Under the pieces are notes generated by a model that was not told the origin of the DNA, made no database searches, and worked only from the letters and a program-made list of their open reading frames with translations. From positions 28,861-67,095 of IMG/VR virus record IMGVR_UViG_3300002514_000018: a stretch of 38,235 nucleotides of DNA, one strand, 5' to 3'. How positions within the stretch are numbered: position 1 is the stretch's first letter; every line of letters starts with the position of its first letter. Both the position numbers and the translations under genes were made by a program. Below, one piece after another: positions 7,128-15,191 of the stretch. This DNA is from a virus.

Positions 7128-8432
7128 ATGGCCTACCCAACTTTGACCCCGTCCAGTCAAACCAGCGCAATAAGATTACCAATTACCGGAACCCTTACAA
7201 CCGCTGCTGCAACTGGATCTTATCCTTTTGGAGTATATGTTAAAACTTCTTCTGCTATGTACGATGCTAATTTTGTATCTGGCGCAGTTGAACAGGTGGC
7301 ATACACTTATAAAAAGCTAGGAGGGGACGTTCTTGATATCGAACTTAAAGAAGAGAATGTATACTCAGCTTATGAAGAGGCGGTTTTAGAATATTCTTAT
7401 ATTCTCAACATTCACCAAGGTAAGAATGTATTGCACAATGTCCTTGGTGATTCCACTGGATCTTTTGATCACCACGGTAATATGCTGCCCGGCCCTTTGT
7501 CGTCCAGCTTAAGCGGAACTCATGTTAATCTTAAGTATCCACGTTTTGATTTCTCGTATTCAAAGAGAATTGGCCAAGCGGTCGCCACCGATGTAAACCT
7601 GGGAGGCACGCAACGCATTTATTCTGGATCTTTCACGGCTTCGGCAGGAGTCCAAGATTATGACCTAGCTCAGATTGTTCAATCTGCTTCAGCTAACGAT
7701 CCACAGGAATCTTTTTACAATCAAGTGGGAGACAATAAGATTACAATTCGCAAGGTCTACTACAAGACACCTCATGCGATGTGGAGGTTCTATGGGTACT
7801 ATGGCGGCATCAATACGGTAGGGAATCTTTCAACTTATGGAATGTACGCTGACGATTCTACGTTTCAAGTGATTCCTGTATGGCAAAACAAGGCCCAAGC
7901 TATGGCCTATGAAGATGCAATTTATACAAGAAATTCTCATTATTCATATGAAATTAGAGACAACCACCTCCGTATTTTCCCGGCTCCGATTCAATCATCG
8001 CCACGCTCTTTTTGGTTTGATTTTACGGTCGATAATGATGCGTGGACTCAAGTCAGTGGATCAACAGGCGTGGATCGAGATATAAGCGGAATTAACAACT
8101 TAGGCACAATGCCGTTTGGAAACGTCCCATATGGGAATATCAACGCAATTGGTAAACAATGGATTCGAAGATTTGCTATCGCATTGTCTAAAGAGATGCT
8201 GGGACAGATTCGCGGCAAGTTTGCGACAATACCAATACCGGGAGAGTCTGTAAACTTAAATGCAAACGAATTGCTTACTCAGGCCAAAGATGAACAGGAC
8301 GGTCTAAGAGAAGAGCTTAAGACAGTTCTTGATGAATTAACGTATGCTAAGCTGGTCCAGCAAGAGGCCGATATGATGCAAAGCTCAAAAGATGCAATGG
8401 AAAAAGTGCCAACTGGCATCTTTGTCGGATAG
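7128..8432 (+). CDS. 13: Neck protein, T4 gp13-like
   Basis: 434 residues (T4 gp13 has 309). Residues 53-86 (VAYTYKKLGGDVLDIELKEE, then ENVYSAYEEAVLEYSYI) match the gp13 N-terminal pattern LRRLGxPxxxVELTxxQIYDCIxxALELY. The central part is Gly/Ser/aromatic-rich and larger than in T4. The C-terminal 80 residues are helical with Leu, Glu and Gln. gp13 with gp14 forms the collar that closes the filled head and docks the tail. The next two genes look like gp14 and gp15, giving the T4 order gp13-gp14-gp15-gp18. Confidence 0.7.
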   Translation: MAYPTLTPSSQTSAIRLPITGTLTTAAATGSYPFGVYVKTSSAMYDANFVSGAVEQVAYTYKKLGGDVLDIELKEENVYSAYEEAVLEYSYILNIHQGKNVLHNVLGDSTGSFDHHGNMLPGPLSSSLSGTHVNLKYPRFDFSYSKRIGQAVATDVNLGGTQRIYSGSFTASAGVQDYDLAQIVQSASANDPQESFYNQVGDNKITIRKVYYKTPHAMWRFYGYYGGINTVGNLSTYGMYADDSTFQVIPVWQNKAQAMAYEDAIYTRNSHYSYEIRDNHLRIFPAPIQSSPRSFWFDFTVDNDAWTQVSGSTGVDRDISGINNLGTMPFGNVPYGNINAIGKQWIRRFAIALSKEMLGQIRGKFATIPIPGESVNLNANELLTQAKDEQDGLREELKTVLDELTYAKLVQQEADMMQSSKDAMEKVPTGIFVG

Positions 8433-8452
8433 ATATATAGGGGACCAGCACA

Positions 8453-8950
8453 ATGTCAAATTCAGATTCGGATAAATGGTCACAGCCTGTACAGCCTCCA
8501 CCGCCTTTGTTTCTTGGACAGAAAGAAAGAAACTTAGTCAAGCAGGTAAACGACGAATTAATTGAACGAGTTATTGGCCAACAGGTGGCTTACTATCCTA
8601 TCAGCGTAGAACATACCAACTTCCATTCGTTATATGGCGAGGCAATAAATAAGACCTTCCTTCCTCCTGTTCGAGTCTACGCTCTTGTTAATTGGGAAGG
8701 GATTGAAACAGGAACCCCAGCCTTCGGCTTGGACAAAAACAGTTCCATTATGATTCATTTCCACAAGAGACGACTAACCGAAGATCAGGACTTGTTTGTC
8801 CGCGAAGGAGACTTTGTGTGTTATGGTGATATTTACTATGAGATTGTCAAACTTGTGGAGCCCCGACAGTTGTTTGGACAAGTTCAACATAAGTTTGAGA
8901 TTTCAGCTAAATGCGTAAGGGCACGCGAGGGATTGTTCGATGGCACGTAA
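8453..8950 (+). CDS. 14: Neck protein, T4 gp14-like
   Basis: 165 residues, shorter than T4 gp14 (256). After a Pro-rich N-terminus comes IGQQVAYYPISVEHTN with a downstream LYGEAINKTF, comparable to the gp14 pattern VECYYVPREYVxxDxxFGEDxxxKF. Then comes FVREGDFVCYGDIYYEIVKL...FGQVQHKFEISAKC, comparable to gp14's PKEGDLIYFPxDxxLFEIxxV...VGQxxxRKITAxKF. gp14 makes the lower ring of the head-to-tail connector. It overlaps the next gene by 11 bases. Confidence 0.65.
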   Translation: MSNSDSDKWSQPVQPPPPLFLGQKERNLVKQVNDELIERVIGQQVAYYPISVEHTNFHSLYGEAINKTFLPPVRVYALVNWEGIETGTPAFGLDKNSSIMIHFHKRRLTEDQDLFVREGDFVCYGDIYYEIVKLVEPRQLFGQVQHKFEISAKCVRAREGLFDGT

Positions 8951-9800
8951 AAAAGACGATTTTGCAGGTATAGATGATCCAAATATTCTGCACGAAGAAA
9001 TTATCATGCCCTCAACCATTGAGAACATAGATTCGTCTCTGTTCGAGTTTGTTAATGATAAATTGGATATCTTTTGCACAACCAACAAGGGATTCGAGAA
9101 GGTTCCAGTGGTATGGGTTTCTGCTGAAAGAGCTTATCAAATAAAGAACGATAAAGGCTTGCGTGACAAAAATGGTTCTTTTATCCTCCCTGTCATTACA
9201 GTGGAGAGAGGGTCAATGGAAAAAAGCTTAACCCGTAAAGGCGGCGTCTTTGGAGGATCTACCGATCCCAATGCCTCCGTGGTGATAGCCCGCCGCATTA
9301 AACAAGATAAGACAAGGAATTTTGCCAACGCTGATGCAAAGCGTTATGACAAACAAAACAATTTTCCTCGTAAAAATAAAAAAGTAGTGTATGAAACGGC
9401 CACTATCCCGCTTCCAACGTACATCGATATCACTTATACGATCGGCATCAGCACACAGTATCAACAACAGTTAAACGAGATAACCACCCCGTTCTTAAAT
9501 GTAGGCCGACCAGTGAATTATTTTACTCTTCGTAAGAACAAGCACACATATGAGGGATTTATAGATTCTGGTTTTGCACTAGACGCTAATATCAGCAATT
9601 TAGGTGAAGAAGAGAGAAAATATGAAACAAAAATTACCATCAAGGTATTGGGGTATTTGATTGGAGATGACAAAAACCAAGAAACGCCTAAAGTCGTATG
9701 GCGACAGAACGCCGTGGACGTGAAAATTGGTCGTGAAAGAGTGATCCTGGGCGATAAGCCTTGGAACATATCTCCAGAAAAACTTAAATATCGTGATTAG
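8940..9800 (+). CDS. 15: Tail terminator / sheath stabiliser, T4 gp15-like
   Basis: 286 residues (T4 gp15 has 272). It carries the gp15-like succession KVPVVWVSAERAY (about residues 53-65), LPVITVER (about 84-91) and IDITYTIGISTQYQQQLNEI (about 161-180), matching gp15's RVPITYASKEHF / LPRINL / IYELSIFTRYEDDMFQIVEQI. gp15 caps the completed tail, stabilises tube and sheath, and binds the neck. It lies between the gp14-like and sheath genes as in T4. Translation probably couples to the upstream gene, whose last codons contain this ATG. Confidence 0.65.
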   Translation: MARKKDDFAGIDDPNILHEEIIMPSTIENIDSSLFEFVNDKLDIFCTTNKGFEKVPVVWVSAERAYQIKNDKGLRDKNGSFILPVITVERGSMEKSLTRKGGVFGGSTDPNASVVIARRIKQDKTRNFANADAKRYDKQNNFPRKNKKVVYETATIPLPTYIDITYTIGISTQYQQQLNEITTPFLNVGRPVNYFTLRKNKHTYEGFIDSGFALDANISNLGEEERKYETKITIKVLGYLIGDDKNQETPKVVWRQNAVDVKIGRERVILGDKPWNISPEKLKYRD

Positions 9801-9811
9801 TTATCAATTAT

Positions 9812-9839
9812 GGAGTTTAGAACTCCCTGTTACTATTTA
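9812..9839 (+). promoter_or_regulatory. Small hairpin followed by candidate late promoter, sheath gene
   Basis: GGAGTT (9812-9817) pairs with AACTCC (9821-9826) around TAG, then ACTATTTA at 9832-9839. The sheath ATG is 58 bases after the motif. The hairpin has no T-run and is a weak terminator at best. Confidence 0.45.
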
Positions 9840-9897
9840 TAAAGGAAATACCTACCATTTTTTAATGGATAATGAATAACCAAGGAGACTTTACAAG

Positions 9898-12800
9898 ATG
9901 TCGGTCAAAAAATACAAGTTTATCTCACCGGGAGTTTTTGTTAAAGAAATTGACAATTCTGCCCTCCCTAAAGAACCAAACAAAATTGGGCCTCTTATTA
10001 TCGGACGCACAAATCGCGGACCAGCAATGAGGCCTGTTCAAATTAATTCCTTTGCGGAATTCGTTGATGTCTTTGGCGCACCAAATCCAGGTGGCCAAGG
10101 ATCAGATGACGTATGGAGAAACAACGCTGTCCTCGCGCCAACGTATGCGGCATACGCTGCTCAAGCGTGGTTGGCCAACAGTTCACCGATTAATGTTATT
10201 CGTCTTTTAGGAAATGAACACACCAACTACACATCCCCTGCGGGAGCAGCCGGATGGATGACAAAGGATTCTGACGGAGCGGAGACTACTGTTGGAATCA
10301 AATACACCGATGGCGGCGCGTATGGCTTATTCTTGATTGCAAGTAGCTCTACCGGCGATGGTGGAGGTCACGTAGCCACAGGTGGTCCTGTGTATAGAGA
10401 CTCGACCCCGGCGACAGGCGCTTTGGCCGCTGTGTTTTATATTAAAGAAGGAGCATTTGAATTGTCTGGCGCTGTTCGGGGTTCCGGCTCCGCAGCCACA
10501 GAGACAACGGCTTCTAACGCTACTCTTTTCCGAACCAACGCAGCAAACTACGAATTTATTGCACAGATCAAAAATAACTCTGGAACGGTTACAGACAAAA
10601 TTACTTTTAACTTCAACAGAGCTTCGGAAAATTACATTCGTAAGGTATTCAACACGAACCCGACATTGACTAACGATGCTGTTACTCCAACAGACTCCAG
10701 AAAAACTTACTGGCTTGGTGAGACCTATGATCGCTGGGTTGCTAACGGAGATGGTGGCATCACATACGGTGGTGTCGGCGGCGGCGCAGCAGCCGGTGAT
10801 GCTTACGGCCTGGTACTTGGACTTGAGCAAACTTCTGACTCTACGACGTTTGTGCAGTGGTCTAATCATCGCTATGGTTCGCAACAAGCTCAGTCTGGCT
10901 GGATTGTTGGCCAGGATCTGGGAGAATACACAGCATTCAATTCCTATGCACTGCCTAAGCTTTTCAAAGTTCACGCTCTCAAAAGCGGCCAGTGGGATAT
11001 GCATAACCTCAAAGTTTCGATCTCCAATATCAAAGTAACGTCGAATAACATTGACGAATATGGCACTTTCGATCTTCTCTTGCGTAACGTAAGTGATACA
11101 GACGGAAGAGTTGAAATTGTAGAACGCTTCCCTAATTGTAACCTAAACCCTAACTCTTCGCAGTATGTTGCTAGAGTGGTTGGTGATAAGTACATTGCTT
11201 TCTCATCGACTGAACGAAGAAACATAGAGTACGGACAATATGATAACAATTCTAAATTTATTCGTATTGAAATGGATCAAGCAGCCGATGAAGGCTCCTT
11301 GGATGCAGCACTGCTTCCATTCGGTTACTACGGGCCTGCAAAATTCACAGGATTCACAGTTATCGGAACAGCTTCAGTAGCCTCCGACTTAGGAACAAAC
11401 TACGAAGGTGGCCCATCTTCAACAACAGCCTTTTCTCAAGTAATGGCTCGCGGTGGTGCGAATATTACTGACTCACACGCCTTCTCATCAGCAGTAACTG
11501 GTGGGTTGATCCAGGTTGGATTTAACAACAATGCCAGCAGAAAAGCTGGCTTCGGAACTGCAACGCACTTCACTGGCTCGTTCCTATTCCCATCTTTGGG
11601 TCTTCGACTCTCTGGCAGCGATGGGGGACTTAAGAGCATCAAGCAGGCTTACTTTGGTCTAGATACAAATCGTGCCGCTTCAAGCAACTTGTTTGCAGGC
11701 GATGTTAAAGATATTGTAAGGCCACTACCAGGCACACTTAACAGCTTTACAAATGCCGCATCGTTGGCTGGAAGCAAAACACTACAGTTTAGTCACATCT
11801 TTACTCTCGACAACGTCCGTCGCGGCGCAGATGGAATTGGTGGACAATACATTTCAGGTTCACGCCGCGCAGGGACTTCCTACACGGCTACAACCGGATC
11901 TTACACTGGCGTTCTTGATGCAGATATCAACAACTTCACTCTCCCGCTTTTCGGTGGATTCGATGGATTCGACATTAACGAAAAAGATCCTTTCCGAAAT
12001 ACAGGTATGGGAACTTCAGCCACAGAGCTTAACAACTATGCTTATAACAGTATTAAAGAAAGTATCGATATCGTATCAGATCCTGAAACGCTTGATATGA
12101 ACGCCGTCGCAATTCCAGGCATATATCAAAGCAAACTAACGCAACACCTCATCGACACTTGTGAAGATAGAGCCGATGCCTTGGCGATTATCGACCTTGA
12201 AGGCGATTATAAACCTGCTGCTGAAAACACTGAGACCTATAAAACCCGCGTGGACAACGCTACGGTAGCAACTACAGTGAATAACTTAAAAGATCGCAAT
12301 TTGGACTCAAGCTATGGTGCGGCATACTTCCCTTGGGTGCAGATTCTTGATCCACTTGCAGACCGGCTGGTTTACACACCACCTTCGGTTGTAGCACTTG
12401 GAACAATCTCGAATTCGCAAAACAAATCCGAACTCTGGTTTGCTCCTGCTGGATTTAACCGAGGTGGATTAACTGGCGGCGCCGCAGGCGTTCCCGTCGT
12501 CGGCATCACACAGAAGCTAACTTCTAAGGATCGTGACACGCTTTATGAAGCTAACATTAACCCGATCGCTAGTTTCCCATCGGAAGGTATTGTGGTCTTC
12601 GGACAGAAGACTCTACAAATCACGCCTTCTGCACTGGACAGGATTAACGTGCGGAGATTGATGATCTTCCTTAAGAAAGAAATTTCTAGAATTGCAAACG
12701 GCATTCTTTTTGATCAAAATGTCCAAGTAACTTGGAACCGCTTCACTGGTAAGGTTGAACCTTTCTTGAGAAGTGTCCAGTCTGGCCTCGGACTCACTGA

Positions 12801-12954
12801 GTACAAGGTTGTTCTTGACAACTCCACTACAACACCAGATTTGATCGATCGGAACATTCTGTACGCGAAAATCTTCTTGAAACCAGCGCGAGCAATTGAA
12901 TACATTGCAATTGATTTCAACATTTCGAACACAGGCGCTGCTTTCGACGACTAA
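9898..12954 (+). CDS. 18: Contractile tail sheath protein, gp18-like, enlarged
   Basis: 1018 residues against 659 in T4. The N-terminus (YKFISPGVFVKEIDNSALP...GPLIIGRTNRGPAMRPVQI) is the classic sheath start. The C-terminal domain (INVRRLMIFLKKEISRIANGI...NRFTGKVEPFLRSV...FNISNTGAAFDD) carries the beta-strand arms that hook neighbouring subunits. The extra length lies mainly between about residues 120 and 620, a Gly/Ser/Thr/Ala-rich beta region probably exposed on the outside of the tail. Sheath contraction drives the tube through the host envelope. It is preceded by AAGGAG and followed by a hairpin and the tube gene. Confidence 0.92.
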   Translation: MSVKKYKFISPGVFVKEIDNSALPKEPNKIGPLIIGRTNRGPAMRPVQINSFAEFVDVFGAPNPGGQGSDDVWRNNAVLAPTYAAYAAQAWLANSSPINVIRLLGNEHTNYTSPAGAAGWMTKDSDGAETTVGIKYTDGGAYGLFLIASSSTGDGGGHVATGGPVYRDSTPATGALAAVFYIKEGAFELSGAVRGSGSAATETTASNATLFRTNAANYEFIAQIKNNSGTVTDKITFNFNRASENYIRKVFNTNPTLTNDAVTPTDSRKTYWLGETYDRWVANGDGGITYGGVGGGAAAGDAYGLVLGLEQTSDSTTFVQWSNHRYGSQQAQSGWIVGQDLGEYTAFNSYALPKLFKVHALKSGQWDMHNLKVSISNIKVTSNNIDEYGTFDLLLRNVSDTDGRVEIVERFPNCNLNPNSSQYVARVVGDKYIAFSSTERRNIEYGQYDNNSKFIRIEMDQAADEGSLDAALLPFGYYGPAKFTGFTVIGTASVASDLGTNYEGGPSSTTAFSQVMARGGANITDSHAFSSAVTGGLIQVGFNNNASRKAGFGTATHFTGSFLFPSLGLRLSGSDGGLKSIKQAYFGLDTNRAASSNLFAGDVKDIVRPLPGTLNSFTNAASLAGSKTLQFSHIFTLDNVRRGADGIGGQYISGSRRAGTSYTATTGSYTGVLDADINNFTLPLFGGFDGFDINEKDPFRNTGMGTSATELNNYAYNSIKESIDIVSDPETLDMNAVAIPGIYQSKLTQHLIDTCEDRADALAIIDLEGDYKPAAENTETYKTRVDNATVATTVNNLKDRNLDSSYGAAYFPWVQILDPLADRLVYTPPSVVALGTISNSQNKSELWFAPAGFNRGGLTGGAAGVPVVGITQKLTSKDRDTLYEANINPIASFPSEGIVVFGQKTLQITPSALDRINVRRLMIFLKKEISRIANGILFDQNVQVTWNRFTGKVEPFLRSVQSGLGLTEYKVVLDNSTTTPDLIDRNILYAKIFLKPARAIEYIAIDFNISNTGAAFDD

Positions 12955-12959
12955 AAGAG

Positions 12960-12988
12960 GGGGACTTTTATAAAGTCCCCACTATTTA
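12960..12988 (+). promoter_or_regulatory. Hairpin directly abutting a candidate late promoter, tube gene
   Basis: GGGGACTTT (12960-12968) pairs perfectly with AAAGTCCCC (12972-12980) around a 3-base loop. ACTATTTA follows with no gap at 12981-12988, 27 bases before the tube ATG. There is no T-run after the stem, so it may reduce rather than stop readthrough from the sheath gene. Confidence 0.55.
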
Positions 12989-13015
12989 CAATACCACTAT
13001 AGGAGAACTATTAAA

Positions 13016-13612
13016 ATGGCATTTTGGTCTGACTCATCTTTAGGAACCCCTGAGCCTAAAAGAAGCTATCGCTGGCTTTTATACTTGGGCGATGTTCCAC
13101 AATGGGTTGTCAAGAAAGTAACGAAGCCTAGCTTCAGTGTTACCGAGGCAACTCACACATATATTAATCATAACTTTTACTATCCCGGCAAGGTGGAATG
13201 GTCTGAAGTCAACGTAACCCTTGTCGATCCAGCTTCTCCTGATGCAGTTCAAACCATGTACAATGTCTTACGAGCTTCGGGTTACACTCCTCCTAGCAGT
13301 CCCAACGATACTCGTACCATTTCTAAGCAAAAAGCTGTTAACGCTTTAGGCCAAGTAAGAATCGTCCAACTCGGTGACACTTTCTCTGATACTAGCGATC
13401 AAGGTGCAATGAGTCAAGGACAGGAATTCGTTGAAGAATGGATTCTTTACAATGCTTGGGTCAAAGAAGCTAAATTTGGCGACTTGGATTACACAAGTGA
13501 TGACTTAGTTGAAATCGAACTAACCCTTCGATATGACTACGCAAAACTTAATGGTGACAACGCTCAATCGCAAGTACCTAATCGTGAAGCTTTTGGCGGC
13601 GCAACAGAATAA
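13016..13612 (+). CDS. 19: Tail tube protein, gp19-like
   Basis: 198 residues (T4 gp19 has 163). The start RSYRWLLYLGDVPQWVVKKVTKPSF and the pattern NHNFYYPGKVEWSEVNVTLVDP are characteristic of the gp19 tube family (PF06841-type), as is the strand-rich C-terminus ELTLRYDYAKLN. It polymerises into the inner tail tube. It follows the sheath gene as in T4, behind its own candidate promoter and AGGAGA ribosome binding site. Confidence 0.9.
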   Translation: MAFWSDSSLGTPEPKRSYRWLLYLGDVPQWVVKKVTKPSFSVTEATHTYINHNFYYPGKVEWSEVNVTLVDPASPDAVQTMYNVLRASGYTPPSSPNDTRTISKQKAVNALGQVRIVQLGDTFSDTSDQGAMSQGQEFVEEWILYNAWVKEAKFGDLDYTSDDLVEIELTLRYDYAKLNGDNAQSQVPNREAFGGATE

Positions 13613-13668
13613 ACAGCTTAACAGTTAAACGTTTGTAGTTTATAATTTCCGAAAACAAGAGAGGTTTT

Positions 13669-14574
13669 ATGTCTAGGAATAATAAAGATCGTATGGGCGG
13701 CCCAACGCCTCCTGACGACACTCCTGCGCCTGCTATTGCAGCAGAAACAGCTACAACAACACCTGCAAGCCCTGGCCCCACTTTGGGCCAAGGATCTGTA
13801 GGATTAAATTTTGTTGTACCTACCGAGTTTGTTGATCTTCCTTCGCAGGGGAAATTTTATGCAACAGACCATCCGCTACACCACCAAGAAACGGTCGAGA
13901 TTCGTCATATGACGGCCAGAGAGGAAGATATCCTAACCTCCAGAACTCTACTTAAAAAAGGTTTGGCTCTGGATCGCCTGATTGAGAGCATTTTGGTCGA
14001 TAAAAAGATTAAAGCAGATACCCTCTTGGTAGGTGATAAGAATAGTATTCTTGTTACATCCCGCATTGTGGCCTATGGCAATGAATATAACACCAAAGTC
14101 ACTTGTCCCAGTTGCTATTCGCAAGTCAATTTCAATTTTGATCTTAATAATCACAAGGTTCGCCCACCTGGCGCTGCCGATGATTTAGAGTTTGAAGCTA
14201 CCGATAACGGCACCTTCAAGGTCACGCTTCCTCGCACCAAAGTGGTGGCCGAGATGCGTATCCTTAACGGAGCCGACGAAAAATGGCTAACTCGTCAAGC
14301 AGAAAAAAAGAAAAAGATGAAGAATGCCACTGAAAGCACCCTGTCAGATCAGATAAGATTGTATACTGTTTCTCTTAATGGTGTTACCGATAAGAAAACA
14401 ATCAATGATTTTGTCAATCATATGCCAGCCGGTGATTCACGCTTTTTAAGGAATGCCTATAACAAGCTCTCTCCTAACCTCGATATGACACAAGATTTTA
14501 GTTGTTATGAATGTGGTTACGACGGAGAATTGGAGGTCCCCTTTACTGCGGAGTTTTTTTGGCCTAAGCAGTGA
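13669..14574 (+). CDS. Baseplate hub assembly protein, T4 gp26/gp51-like
   Basis: 301 residues. After a Pro/Ala/Thr-rich tail of about 45 residues comes FVDLPSQGKFY...VEIRHMTAREEDIL (about residues 54-89), the hallmark of the T4 gp26/gp51 family (DLPSxGxxY...VxIRxMTAxDE). Two pairs, C146-P-S-C149 and C279-Y-E-C282, look like a zinc ribbon. Family members act as chaperones for hub or tape-measure assembly. The gene ends in TTT TTT TGG and is followed 4 bases later by a small reading frame in the +1 frame, an arrangement reminiscent of tail-chaperone frameshift pairs. Confidence 0.75.
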   Translation: MSRNNKDRMGGPTPPDDTPAPAIAAETATTTPASPGPTLGQGSVGLNFVVPTEFVDLPSQGKFYATDHPLHHQETVEIRHMTAREEDILTSRTLLKKGLALDRLIESILVDKKIKADTLLVGDKNSILVTSRIVAYGNEYNTKVTCPSCYSQVNFNFDLNNHKVRPPGAADDLEFEATDNGTFKVTLPRTKVVAEMRILNGADEKWLTRQAEKKKKMKNATESTLSDQIRLYTVSLNGVTDKKTINDFVNHMPAGDSRFLRNAYNKLSPNLDMTQDFSCYECGYDGELEVPFTAEFFWPKQ

Positions 14575-14578
14575 CTAT

Positions 14579-14752
14579 ATGGAGAAGGTTTATGAAATGG
14601 CCTTCTTGATGAAGTATCACGGCTCTTGGAGCTTTACAGAGTTTTACAGCTTGCCTGTGGGACTTAGAAAATGGTTTTTGGAAAGACTTCAGAAGCAATT
14701 TGATGAAGAGAAAAAACAATACCAACAAGCTCGAAGAAAAGCGAAGCGCTAA
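14579..14752 (+). CDS. Small tail-assembly protein, possibly a +1 frameshift extension
   Basis: 57 residues from ATG 14579: KYHGSWSFTEFYSLPVGLRKWFLERLQKQF, then a basic Gln/Lys/Arg tail. I cannot name its family. The spacing (4 bases after the upstream stop) suggests coupled translation. No ribosome binding site is visible upstream of this ATG. The frame is open upstream into the hub-assembly gene, so an in-frame ATG at 14507 or a +1 slip at TTT-TTT-TGG (14554-14562) could also produce it. In many tailed phages the short second reading frame after a tail chaperone is its frameshift product. Confidence 0.65.
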   Translation: MEKVYEMAFLMKYHGSWSFTEFYSLPVGLRKWFLERLQKQFDEEKKQYQQARRKAKR

Positions 14753-14756
14753 TAAA

Positions 14757-14789
14757 AGGCCGGAATCACACATCCGGTCTTTTTTTTTG
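14757..14789 (+). terminator. Rho-independent terminator
   Basis: AGGCCGGA (14757-14764) pairs with TCCGGTCT (14773-14780) with one G-T wobble and an 8-base loop, followed by an unbroken T-run to 14788. Confidence 0.9.
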
Positions 14790-14797
14790 TAAATATA

Positions 14798-14805
14798 ACT
14801 ATTTA
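14798..14805 (+). promoter_or_regulatory. Candidate late promoter motif (ACTATTTA), tape-measure unit
   Basis: The octamer starts 9 bases after a terminator T-run and ends 33 bases before the TTG start at 14839. Confidence 0.55.
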
Positions 14806-14838
14806 TTTTTGTAATCAATACTTTAGGAGGGTTGCCCG

Positions 14839-15180
14839 TTGGAAGAAGTTATTAAAGAAGAAGAATTAACGTCCATTGTTATAGATTTGGGCGCACATCG
14901 GAGAGGAGAACTCACTGAGCAGACTCTTTTCCAATTAGGTGGTCAGATCAAGTGGATGTTGTCTCAAATGTTCAACGGCACTCCTATTGCTGCACAGTTT
15001 CGCGGAACCAAAAGAGAAATCGACGCATTTGGTCGTGCTCTTTACAGAGAAAAAAGGTATATGGACTCATATTTAAAATATGGCCTCAGTGATGCCCGTA
15101 CATTTCGCGACAAAGCACGTCTAGCAAAGTCGATTAAAGGCTTTGAAGGTGCAACTGGCTTAAAATGGCCATTTAAATAG
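14839..15180 (+). CDS. Conserved hypothetical tail-module protein
   Basis: 113 residues starting at TTG 14839; AGGAGG at 14825-14830 (8-base spacing) fixes this start although the codon is rare. The N-terminal 10 residues are acidic. The rest is helical and basic with GQIKWMLSQMFNG...FRGTKREIDAFGRALYREKRYMDSYLKYGLSD and a C-terminal GLKWPF. No transmembrane segment. I do not recognise the family. Its place as the first gene of the tape-measure unit suggests a tail-assembly or baseplate function (inference). Confidence 0.7.
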   Translation: MEEVIKEEELTSIVIDLGAHRRGELTEQTLFQLGGQIKWMLSQMFNGTPIAAQFRGTKREIDAFGRALYREKRYMDSYLKYGLSDARTFRDKARLAKSIKGFEGATGLKWPFK

Positions 15181-15191
15181 GAATCTTTTGA

